6,609 bases of DNA from Candidatus Cloacimonadota bacterium (GCA_020532365.1 JAJBBL010000050.1:1-6609), one strand, 5' to 3'; counted from the stretch's first letter, positions 1-5,484 are shown. Numbers and translations are program-made. Notes: generated by a model not told the origin, from the letters alone.

Positions 1-1011
1 GACATTAACGTTTACCACCTCAGCTTCAACCTTGAATTGAGCAAGTTTATCTATAAGAATCTTGCTCGTACTATTTATCATCGCTTCCATCTCAGACCTA
101 TCTCTGAACATAACCTTAGCAGAACTTGTTAAAAAGTCCTCTATCCGCGGTTTTTGATATACGTCGCTATCGCTTGGCTCAGCTACTACTTTCTTTCTCC
201 TCTCAACAGGCTTATGTCTGATAGGTTCTTCTTCATCTTCAGGCTCAAATTCGTCTTTGAAAGAGGACTCTTCAGCAACTGTCTCCTCTTTATAGTCTAA
301 ATGGTCTACAATCTGAGGCTTAACCGTTTTTTTCGATTTCTCAGCCTTAGCCTCTTTAACCTCCACTTCCCTTTTCTCTTTTCTGCTTGATTGCAACCCT
401 TGAATCGAGCTCAATAAAGCAAACCAAGCACGCTTAATCAACATAAGTATAGAGTTACCAAACAGAGCCATCTTCTCTGCACCAAAAAGTACAAAGAAAA
501 AACTGATCGTTAAAGCTCCACTAACTAACGCCGTACCCGTATGATTAAACACCCTCACCAACAGTCGATAGAATGTCTGAACTATCAGTCCACTCAACCA
601 GTCAGTACTTGGGAAAAGACTGATAATAGTTATGTTTGCAAAGAACCCAATCAGCACAATGGATAACGATCGGGCTAACAACCCTTTCATCGAGGAGATA
701 AACAGCTTAGCTATCCCTGCAAATAAAAGTGAAGTTATGATGAAATAAGTCCAAATACGCCCTGTAAGACTGATTAGCCAGTAGGCAAAAATAGCGCCAA
801 ACGGTCCTATCGGATTATCTACGTGTGGAAAATCAAGGGTAAAAAACTTAATAAATGGTGAGCTCATAGATGTCAACGCGTGCATATCAAAAGTAATAGT
901 ACCTGTACTCACCAATGTTGACACAAACAGAAGAATCGCTAACAAAACAAGAAAAATACCGGTAATTATCGAACTTATCTTACGTTCTTTTCCGCTCTCT
1001 TTCTTCTTCAT
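1..1011 (-). CDS. ftsK: DNA translocase FtsK, N-terminal part (runs off left edge)
   Basis: Septum-anchored, ATP-driven DNA pump of the FtsK/SpoIIIE family, which clears and aligns chromosome termini at division. The open frame starts at the ATG complementary to 1009-1011 and stays open to base 1, giving 337 residues without a stop. Residues about 13-35, 70-103, 110-134 and 157-178 are hydrophobic and fit the four-helix FtsK membrane domain, including the typical N-x-x-G-P-x-G-A stretch at 66-73. Residues about 205-290 form a charged Lys/Glu-rich linker. From about 297 the sequence resembles the start of the alpha domain of the motor, ending in L-x-x-F-x-V-E-A-E-V-V. The ATPase (Walker A/B) and gamma domains are beyond the window, so motor activity is inferred from family. 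The start is supported by a GAGGGGG ribosome site 5 bases upstream, and the ychF-like stop lies 12 bases upstream, suggesting co-transcription and coupling. Confidence 0.93.
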   Translation of the reverse strand, partial: MKKKESGKERKISSIITGIFLVLLAILLFVSTLVSTGTITFDMHALTSMSSPFIKFFTLDFPHVDNPIGPFGAIFAYWLISLTGRIWTYFIITSLLFAGIAKLFISSMKGLLARSLSIVLIGFFANITIISLFPSTDWLSGLIVQTFYRLLVRVFNHTGTALVSGALTISFFFVLFGAEKMALFGNSILMLIKRAWFALLSSIQGLQSSRKEKREVEVKEAKAEKSKKTVKPQIVDHLDYKEETVAEESSFKDEFEPEDEEEPIRHKPVERRKKVVAEPSDSDVYQKPRIEDFLTSSAKVMFRDRSEMEAMINSTSKILIDKLAQFKVEAEVVNVNV

Positions 1012-1016
1012 CGCTA

Positions 1017-1023
1017 CCCCCTC
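1017..1023 (-). promoter_or_regulatory. Ribosome binding site of ftsK
   Basis: GAGGGGG on the minus strand, 5 bases before the ftsK ATG. It begins immediately after the TAA of the ychF-like gene, so terminating ribosomes release on top of it, which fits translational coupling. It fixes the ftsK start. Confidence 0.75.
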
Positions 1024-2088
1024 TTAAACACTAAATCTTATCGACAATATATCCCCATCGTTTACCAGATAGTTTTTGCCTTCTAAACGAAACTTTCCTT
1101 TCTCTCGTAATACTTTTTCCGAGCCGTACTCCATAATATCGTCATAACTAAAGCATTCAGCACGAATGAACCCTCTCTGCAAGTCCGAGTGTATCACACC
1201 TGCAGCGTTCTGAGCGTTCGTGCCTGCTGTTATCGCCCACGCTCTGACCTCACCTTTACCAACCGTAAAGAAGTTAACATACCCTAAAAGTCTGTAAGCC
1301 AAGCTGATAACCCTATCCCTTGCTGAGCTTACAATACCCATATCTTCCATAAAGAGCTGCTTATCCTCTTCGTCTAAACCGATAAGTTCCATCTCGAACC
1401 TACCCAAAAAGTCTTCAGCTATATACCCTTTTTGGCGGATTTTGTCGAGTAATTCTTCATTCTTCAAATAGTTGATCTCACCTGAGTTTACTAAAACCAT
1501 CATCGGCTTTTGTGTCAACAACTGAAAACCTCTAATCGTTTTCTCCTCGTCTGGAGCTAACTCCAAGCCTCGTATAGGCTTTTCGTTTTGAAGCGACTCG
1601 ACTATTCTAAGCAACACCTTTTCTTCAAAGAGAGTTTCAGCGGTTTTCACCCCTCGCTTAAAACCAAGCTGCACTTTTTCCAATCTTTTTTCAGCGATTT
1701 GCAGATCTGAAAGAATCATCTCTATTTCAATGTCTTCCAAATCCTTAAGTGGGTCTGGAGTGCCGAGCGACTGATCTAATATTGGATCACTAAAGTTTCT
1801 TAAGACTACTGCAAAGGCGTCTAAAATCTTCAGCTGTGGTCCATTAAACTGCTTTTTCTTCTCCTCTTCGTCAGCTGGGAAGTCCAGGATTTCAAGAGAT
1901 GAGTATATTGTCTTTTGTGGCTCATACAGCTTAGAGAGGTTCGTTACTCTTTCGTCTCTAATCTCTGTGATAGCGATATTAGGCTCATTATTTTTCTGAT
2001 AGTAACCAGTTTCAGCGCTCAAACCTGTCAGCGCGTTAAATAAAGTTGTTTTTCCTGAGTGGGTTAACCCTACAAGTCCAAGTTTCAT
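1024..2088 (-). CDS. ychF: YchF/OLA1-type P-loop ATPase (DUF933/TGS-like C-terminus), divergent subfamily
   Basis: Member of the Obg-related YchF family: ribosome-associated, usually ATP-hydrolysing TRAFAC NTPases linked to translation and stress. It has 354 residues against about 363 for canonical YchF. The P-loop is G7-L-T-H-S-G-K-T14, differing from the usual G-x-P-N-V-G-K-S. Residues about 115-190 are helical and charged, as in the YchF coiled-coil insertion. The base-specificity motif reads N201-S-G-E204, which fits the N-x-x-E of ATP-preferring YchF rather than the GTPase N-K-x-D. Residues about 271-354 are a very well conserved C-terminal domain, including F-F-T-V-G-K-G-E-V-R-A-W, A-A-G-V-I-H-S-D and D-G-D-I. 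The switch II region carries L-D-F-P-A (68-72) where most members have D-x-A-G-L, so the usual glycine is missing. It lies between the pseudouridine synthase and ftsK in an apparent operon. Family is certain; equivalence to E. coli YchF is less so, and it may be a paralogue. Confidence 0.88.
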   Translation of the reverse strand: MKLGLVGLTHSGKTTLFNALTGLSAETGYYQKNNEPNIAITEIRDERVTNLSKLYEPQKTIYSSLEILDFPADEEEKKKQFNGPQLKILDAFAVVLRNFSDPILDQSLGTPDPLKDLEDIEIEMILSDLQIAEKRLEKVQLGFKRGVKTAETLFEEKVLLRIVESLQNEKPIRGLELAPDEEKTIRGFQLLTQKPMMVLVNSGEINYLKNEELLDKIRQKGYIAEDFLGRFEMELIGLDEEDKQLFMEDMGIVSSARDRVISLAYRLLGYVNFFTVGKGEVRAWAITAGTNAQNAAGVIHSDLQRGFIRAECFSYDDIMEYGSEKVLREKGKFRLEGKNYLVNDGDILSIRFSV

Positions 2089-2111
2089 TCTCTCTCACAA
2101 GTTTTATTTAT

Positions 2112-2138
2112 AGAGAGGGGAATTCATTCCCCCCTCTC
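2112..2138 (-). other. Intercistronic RNA hairpin between rluB and ychF
   Basis: The 82-base gap between the two genes contains GAGAGGGG (2113-2120) facing CCCCTCTC (2131-2138). Read on the minus strand, the pairing can continue inward as GGGGAA-UGAA-UUCCCC with two bulged G residues, giving about 10 base pairs and a UGAA tetraloop. No U-run follows in the minus direction (the downstream sequence is A-rich), so it is not a convincing intrinsic terminator for the operon. A processing, stability or partial-attenuation element is more likely. The rest of the gap shows nothing else recognisable apart from the purine repeat GAGAGAGA (2089-2096) directly before the ychF start. Confidence 0.5.
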
Positions 2139-2170
2139 AATTATTGATTTAGTTAGTTTTTACTGAGGCT

Positions 2171-2989
2171 TTAACGATCTCTGTTTGTTTTAGAGCGATC
2201 CCAACCGCCAGATCTACCTTGGTTATAATCTCTTCTCTCTCCGCGAGGCGCTCTATCTCGGCTGTCACTCCGAGGTGCTCTATCTCTATCGAACCGGCGC
2301 TCGCCCTGATCTCTGGAGCCTCTACCGCCATCTCTATTAGATCTCGGCTCAAAGCTCTTTCTGTAGTTAGGACGGTCCCCATCTCTTCTGAAGTTATCTC
2401 TTTCTCCGCCACGGCTCTCAGAGCTTTGACCCCTGTAGTTACTTCTCGGCCTATCGCCGCTAAAAGAGTCACGTCTCTCACCAGGTCGGCTATAGCGATC
2501 GCGTCTATTCCCATCATCTCTTCTATCTGAGTCTGCCCCTCTGGAGAAGCGGTTATCACGGCCACTCCGATCTCTAAATGAAGGTGTGCCATCTCTTCTG
2601 TTTCGGTCGTCTCTTGAACCTCTACTTTCTCGATCGTCTCTTGAGTCACGTCTTGAATCGCGAAAACCTCGTGAATCTCGGTTATCTCTTGCGCCTCTAT
2701 TATCCCTTGAGTCGTGAGAGTAGCTTCGTTCTCCAAATCTTCTATTATCGCGGCTTGAATAGCTGGAGCGATTATCTCTACCCTCTTCTCTCACATCGTC
2801 AGAGCGCTCAAACTCGTCTCTACTATGACGGTAAGTTCTACCTCTATCGGAGTTAAAACGTGATGGGCTACGTCTTTCAAAAGAGCGTTCTCTTGACGGT
2901 CTTTCGCCACCATAACGTTTTCTATCACCGAAGCCTTTCGATCTTGGCTCAGCTTTTTTGGTATATTTTGTTCTGAGTTGTCTCTCTTC
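2171..2989 (-). repeat. Low-complexity R/D/S/G repeat region encoding the pseudouridine synthase tail
   Basis: About 270 codons of degenerate short units (S-R-D-x-R, R-D-N-R, R-D-S-R, R-G-x-R, G-E-R-R). The coding strand is GA-rich. Arginine is written with a mixture of AGA, CGT, CGC and CGA codons and the units are not identical at DNA level, so this looks like an old, protein-level repeat kept by selection rather than a recent tandem duplication. Long open frames on both strands here are composition-driven shadows. Confidence 0.8.
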
Positions 2990-3721
2990 ATCTTCGTCGA
3001 CTTTTACTTCACCTGTCTCAGAGTAAATAGCTTCAACTTCAAATTTTCTTAAAGGGCGATAGAGTCCGGTTGGGAGGTCATTCAGTTTAACACCACCCAC
3101 TTGCAGTCTACGCAAGTTGAGCACTTCCAGTCCAACTGCATCTATCATTCTTCTAATCTGTCGATTTTTCCCTTCAAATATAGTCATCCTCAGCGTCGTC
3201 ATCTCATCATTACTTTTTTTAACAAACACACGGGCAGGTAGAGTCATCTCGCCATCGATCTCAACGCCTTCCTGTAGTGCTTTCAGCTGATTATTACTAA
3301 TTCTCCCTTTGATATCCACTTTATAGATTTTCGAGAGCTTATAGCTTGGATGCATAACTTTGTTAGCAAATTCGCCGTCATTAGTTATCAGAAGTAGCCC
3401 TTCCGAATCCATATCTAATCGACCTACTGCAAACACGTGCACACCAAAGTCGGGCAATAAATCAAACACTGTTTTCCTATTAAGCTCATCACTTTTAGTT
3501 ACTATATAGCCTCGCGGCTTATTCATCGCTATATATATTTTCTTTTCTGACACTTTTAGAGTTTCTCCCTCTAAGGTCACAACATCTTTGCCAAGTTCAA
3601 TGTCAGTTGCTAAATCAAGACATTTCTCGCCATTCACGTATATTTCTCCGTTCAAAACTAACTCCTCTACGCTGCGACGAGAACCTAAATTACACATCGC
3701 CAAGTATTTATTAATTCGCAT
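2171..3721 (-). CDS. rluB: RsuA/RluB-family rRNA pseudouridine synthase with long Arg/Asp/Ser-rich tail
   Basis: Isomerises a uridine of ribosomal RNA to pseudouridine; the closest family role is 23S rRNA modification by RluB. Residues 1-60 are an S4 RNA-binding domain (M-R-I-N-K-Y-L-A, then S-R-R at 14-16). Residues about 61-235 are the catalytic domain. It has G-R-L-D at 100-103 with the nucleophile Asp103 (codon 3413-3415), followed by G-L-L-L-I-T-N-D-G, K-I-Y-K-V at 131-135, and E-G-K-N-R-Q-I-R-R-M at 183-192. RsuA-family proteins are usually 230-300 residues; this one is 516 because residues about 245-516 (DNA 2171-2989) form a low-complexity tail of R, D, S, G, N and E with many S-R-D, R-D-N-R and R-G units. 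The tail is probably disordered and RNA-binding. The start is firm because the S4 domain begins at Met1 and an in-frame stop lies 15 bases upstream with no other start between. RluB versus RsuA/RluE/RluF specificity is inferred. Confidence 0.9.
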   Translation of the reverse strand: MRINKYLAMCNLGSRRSVEELVLNGEIYVNGEKCLDLATDIELGKDVVTLEGETLKVSEKKIYIAMNKPRGYIVTKSDELNRKTVFDLLPDFGVHVFAVGRLDMDSEGLLLITNDGEFANKVMHPSYKLSKIYKVDIKGRISNNQLKALQEGVEIDGEMTLPARVFVKKSNDEMTTLRMTIFEGKNRQIRRMIDAVGLEVLNLRRLQVGGVKLNDLPTGLYRPLRKFEVEAIYSETGEVKVDEDEERQLRTKYTKKAEPRSKGFGDRKRYGGERPSRERSFERRSPSRFNSDRGRTYRHSRDEFERSDDVREEGRDNRSSYSSRDNRRFGERSYSHDSRDNRGARDNRDSRGFRDSRRDSRDDRESRGSRDDRNRRDGTPSFRDRSGRDNRFSRGADSDRRDDGNRRDRYSRPGERRDSFSGDRPRSNYRGQSSESRGGERDNFRRDGDRPNYRKSFEPRSNRDGGRGSRDQGERRFDRDRAPRSDSRDRAPRGERRDYNQGRSGGWDRSKTNRDR

Positions 3722-3725
3722 TCCT
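3722..3725 (-). promoter_or_regulatory. Ribosome site abutting the rluB start
   Basis: On the minus strand the junction reads TAA-AGGA-ATG: the lptE stop codon, four bases of Shine-Dalgarno sequence, then the rluB start with no spacer. A normal spacer is about 5-9 bases. Re-initiation by ribosomes that have just finished lptE is the likely route of translation. No alternative start exists in frame between the upstream stop and this ATG. Confidence 0.55.
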
Positions 3726-4229
3726 TTACCACGCCTCTAAGCTATTTCTAACTATTACCTGAAACAGCTCTTTAAATATTTCTTTTACAGCTTCCTCTTC
3801 ACTTTTAAGTCTGACCGATTCAACACTGCTTGGTGAGTAGTATTCGACCAGAGATAAAGCTTTGTTTTCATAAATGACCTCGTTTCTCACCAGGTCAGTA
3901 AAGATCAGGGACATTTGAAGTCGCACCTGATACTCCTCAATGTTCTTATCAATATCGTAACCGTATATCGTGTTACTATACTCGATTAGTTTCCCCTCTA
4001 TTTTGCTATCGGGGTTATCGTAAGTTATTCTCAACCTACCATCTTGCCTAAAAGAAGTGATTAGCGAGGTTCTCAATTCTTCTTCAAGATACAACTCTAA
4101 CGTCTCATTTTCGAAGGGGCTAATTGCCACATCTCTTAAATGAGGAAGCTGATTCAATCTCACAGAATAACTACATCCTGTCAGAAAGATTATTGCTATT
4201 AATAGGCCGTTAATATACAGTTTTTTCAT
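3726..4229 (-). CDS. lptE: LPS-assembly lipoprotein LptE
   Basis: Outer-membrane lipoprotein that, in the known system, plugs the LptD beta-barrel and helps insert lipopolysaccharide into the outer leaflet. The 167-residue product opens with Met-Lys-Lys, a hydrophobic stretch at about 6-16 and the lipobox L16-T-G-C19, so signal peptidase II cleavage before Cys19 is expected. The mature part shows the family pattern D-V-A-I-S-P-F-E-N-E-T-L-E (33-45), then L-E-E-E-L-R-T-S-L and a D-G-R-L segment, followed by alternating beta-strand sequence and a C-terminal amphipathic helix. It is the first gene of the leftward cluster and overlaps nothing: four bases separate it from the pseudouridine synthase. 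Upstream is a weak GAGAG ribosome site and the divergent promoter region. Identification rests on lipobox, size and motif pattern; LptE is a fast-evolving family, hence moderate confidence. Confidence 0.75.
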   Translation of the reverse strand: MKKLYINGLLIAIIFLTGCSYSVRLNQLPHLRDVAISPFENETLELYLEEELRTSLITSFRQDGRLRITYDNPDSKIEGKLIEYSNTIYGYDIDKNIEEYQVRLQMSLIFTDLVRNEVIYENKALSLVEYYSPSSVESVRLKSEEEAVKEIFKELFQVIVRNSLEAW

Positions 4230-4257
4230 ACTCTCATCACCACGAATCAGCGAAATA

Positions 4258-4287
4258 TGTCAAGAAATAATACCGATATACTTGACA
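4258..4287. repeat. Inverted repeat TGTCAAG-N16-CTTGACA, candidate operator
   Basis: Seven-base perfect arms at 4258-4264 and 4281-4287 are separated by 16 bases, so their centres are 23 bases apart, about two helical turns. The arms flank the two outward-facing -10-like hexamers. This is a plausible site for a dimeric regulator acting on both divergent genes, possibly the HTH protein encoded next door. The TTGACA core could alternatively be part of -35 boxes. Confidence 0.4.
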
Positions 4288-4322
4288 AAAGAATCTACCT
4301 AACAATTCTTAGATAAACTATT

Positions 4323-4328
4323 AGGAGG
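4323..4328 (+). promoter_or_regulatory. Strong Shine-Dalgarno of the HTH-EIIA gene
   Basis: AGGAGG, the full anti-16S complement, lies 10 bases before the ATG at 4339 and confirms that start. The sequence CTACCTAA (4295-4302) is complementary to TTA...GGTAG around this site (4321-4331, with a 3-base bulge), so the ribosome site could be masked in a transcript that starts upstream of 4295. Confidence 0.75.
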
Positions 4329-4338
4329 TAGAAAAGGT

Positions 4339-4998
4339 ATGAGTAAAACACTTTTAACGGTAAACGAAGCTGCAAAGTTCTTGAAAGTAAGCCCAAATGT
4401 CATCCAAGAGATGATTAACGATAAGGTATTTAAAGCTACTAAAGCCGGTAATACACAGAAAATCAATAAAGATGAAATCGATGAGTGGCTTGCAAAACTC
4501 AACGAAAATGGGGCACAGGCACTCGCTCTTAAAAAAGCTGTATGCAGATTTCAAGACTATTTTGTGCCTGAAAACATAATGATGAACTTCGAGGCTGAAC
4601 ATAAGTTTGAAGCTATCGCAAAAATGTCAACCTGGGCAAAAGAACTTAAACTGGTAAGAGACCATCGCTGGCTCTATGAAGTAGTGGTAGCACGTGAAGA
4701 ATTAGTCTCAACAGCTGTAGGGAAAGGGGTAGCTCTATTACACCCACGTCACCATCACCCTTCAAAAATCAAAAAGCCCTCTATTCTATTCGGTCGCTGT
4801 ATGGAAGGGGTAGAGTTTGATGCTCCAGACAACAAACCTGTCACTCTATTCTTTATGTTATTGCTACACAATGATAAGCAGCATCTCTTCTCGCTCTCTT
4901 ACATCTCAAAATTCATCCTTAAAGATGAAAACATCCAAGCTTTAATCGATGCTGAGAACGCAGAAGATATTGTTCACTTATTAACTCTAAACCAATGA
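4339..4998 (+). CDS. Excisionase-type helix-turn-helix fused to a PTS EIIA (PtsN/fructose-type) domain
   Basis: A 219-residue two-domain protein. Residues about 4-52 match the MerR/excisionase-like HTH_17 pattern (L-T-V-N-E-A-A-K-F-L-K-V-S, ending in K-D-E-I-D-E-W-L), which binds DNA. Residues about 75-216 are a type-2 phosphotransferase IIA domain like PtsN (EIIA-Ntr). The line A-V-G-K-G-V-A-L-L-H135 aligns with the phosphorylated histidine of that family (codon 4741-4743). H182 in Q-H-L-F-S-L-S aligns with the second conserved histidine, and F-D-A-P-D-N-K-P-V matches the conserved loop. It is probably a regulator whose DNA binding or partner choice depends on phosphorylation by HPr/NPr, not a sugar transporter subunit: no EIIB or EIIC is present. 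His135 is followed by an unusual R-H-H-H run (137-140). It is transcribed with purE (16-base gap) and divergently from lptE. Domains are confident; the role is inferred. Confidence 0.85.
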   Translation: MSKTLLTVNEAAKFLKVSPNVIQEMINDKVFKATKAGNTQKINKDEIDEWLAKLNENGAQALALKKAVCRFQDYFVPENIMMNFEAEHKFEAIAKMSTWAKELKLVRDHRWLYEVVVAREELVSTAVGKGVALLHPRHHHPSKIKKPSILFGRCMEGVEFDAPDNKPVTLFFMLLLHNDKQHLFSLSYISKFILKDENIQALIDAENAEDIVHLLTLNQ

Positions 4999-5003
4999 CA
5001 GAC

Positions 5004-5008
5004 AAGGA
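5004..5008 (+). promoter_or_regulatory. Ribosome binding site of purE
   Basis: AAGGA, 6 bases before the purE ATG at 5015, within the 16-base gap after the HTH-EIIA stop codon. It leaves no room for a separate promoter inside the gap, so purE is most likely co-transcribed with the upstream gene. Confidence 0.7.
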
Positions 5009-5014
5009 TATAGA

Positions 5015-5467
5015 ATGAGTTTAGTCAGAATCATTTTGGGAAGTAAAAGTGACCTCTCTATCGGTGAGGACATAAAAAGCATGTTAGACCAATTCAAGGT
5101 TCCTTACGACTTTCATATCTCGTCTGCTCATCGTAAACCTGAGCAAACTATGAAGTTGGCTCAAAGTGCACAGTCCGACGGAATCAAAGTCATTATAGCG
5201 GTTGCCGGTATGGCTGCGCACTTACCTGGCGTAGTAGCTTCTCACACTACTCTACCTGTTATTGGTGTTCCGGTTAAAGGGGCAACATTAGCGGGAGAGG
5301 ATGCTCTTTATGCAATAGTTCAAATGCCGACAGGTATCCCAGTTGCAACAGTTGCTATCAATGGCGGTAAAAACGCCGCTATTCTTGCCTGTCAGATTTT
5401 AGGTACCTCTATGCCGAAGTACTCACAACTGTTGCAAGAATATAAAGAGGAGTTGGCAAACGCTTAA
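5015..5467 (+). CDS. purE: N5-carboxyaminoimidazole ribonucleotide mutase, class I PurE
   Basis: Converts N5-CAIR to CAIR in de novo purine synthesis, in the cytoplasm; class I enzymes normally work after PurK and form octamers. The 150 residues cover the whole catalytic domain. Signatures are G9-S-K-S-D13 (phosphate binding), S37-A-H-R40 with the catalytic-site histidine His39, A64-G-M-A-A-H-L-P-G72, and V-Q-M-P-T-G-I-P-V at 102-110. The A-A-H-L-P-G motif distinguishes it from class II AIR carboxylases, which read S-N-A-L-S/P-G. The usual A-G-G-A is A-G-M-A here, a mild change. No purK or other purine gene is in the window, so the pathway must be scattered. It follows the HTH-EIIA gene in a likely two-gene operon, and its stop codon touches the parS palindrome. 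Confidence 0.95.
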   Translation: MSLVRIILGSKSDLSIGEDIKSMLDQFKVPYDFHISSAHRKPEQTMKLAQSAQSDGIKVIIAVAGMAAHLPGVVASHTTLPVIGVPVKGATLAGEDALYAIVQMPTGIPVATVAINGGKNAAILACQILGTSMPKYSQLLQEYKEELANA

Positions 5468-5468
5468 A

Positions 5469-5484
5469 TGTTTCACGTGAAACA
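5469..5484. other. parS centromere site (ParB/Spo0J binding)
   Basis: TGTTTCACGTGAAACA is an exact 16/16 match to the bacterial chromosomal parS consensus TGTTNCACGTGAAACA, and one flanking base on each side extends the perfect palindrome to 18 bp (5468-5485). ParB loads on such sites, spreads as a CTP-dependent clamp, recruits SMC and works with ParA to segregate new origins. The CACGTG core separates it from the related Noc site, whose core is CCCGGG. It starts immediately after the purE stop codon in a convergent intergenic gap, where it does not disturb coding. In most bacteria parS sites cluster near oriC, so this window is probably origin-proximal. An exact 16-base match by chance in a window this size has a probability of about 1-2 per million assuming equal base frequencies. 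Confidence 0.93.

Larger units (their letters stand above)
4230..4338. promoter_or_regulatory. Divergent promoter region between lptE and the HTH-EIIA gene
   Basis: This 109-base AT-rich gap must hold promoters for both directions. Visible -10-like hexamers are TATACT on the plus strand (4277-4282) and TATTAT on the minus strand (4272-4267). Neither has a good -35 at 16-18 bases. Conversely, perfect TTGACA boxes exist on the plus strand (4282-4287) and minus strand (4263-4258), but neither has a good -10 at normal spacing. Exact start points therefore cannot be assigned, and activator dependence is possible. Confidence 0.5.

Noticed and set aside
2149..2736. 195-codon open frame on the minus strand overlapping the pseudouridine synthase tail
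   Set aside because: It is an out-of-frame reading of the GA-rich tail, with no ribosome site and no recognisable domain; kept only as a low-interest finding.
2219..2856. Two plus-strand open frames (2219-2530 and 2578-2856) opposite the Arg-rich tail
   Set aside because: Antisense shadows of a low-complexity coding region, without ribosome sites or family resemblance.
3429..3444. CACGTG core inside the pseudouridine synthase gene as another parS
   Set aside because: The flanks do not match TGTTT/AAACA; a chance hexamer in coding sequence.
4282..4310. Canonical sigma-70 promoter built on the plus-strand TTGACA
   Set aside because: No acceptable -10 hexamer lies 16-18 bases downstream (ATTCTT at 17), so it is not called as a promoter by itself.
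4299..4602. Minus-strand open frames opposite the HTH-EIIA gene (4299-4502, 4354-4602)
   Set aside because: They lie wholly opposite or across the start of a gene with two clear conserved domains and have no initiation signals of their own.
4686..4701. CACGTG core inside the HTH-EIIA gene as a second parS
   Set aside because: Only 11 of 16 positions match the parS consensus; the flanks GGTAG and AAGAA break the palindrome.
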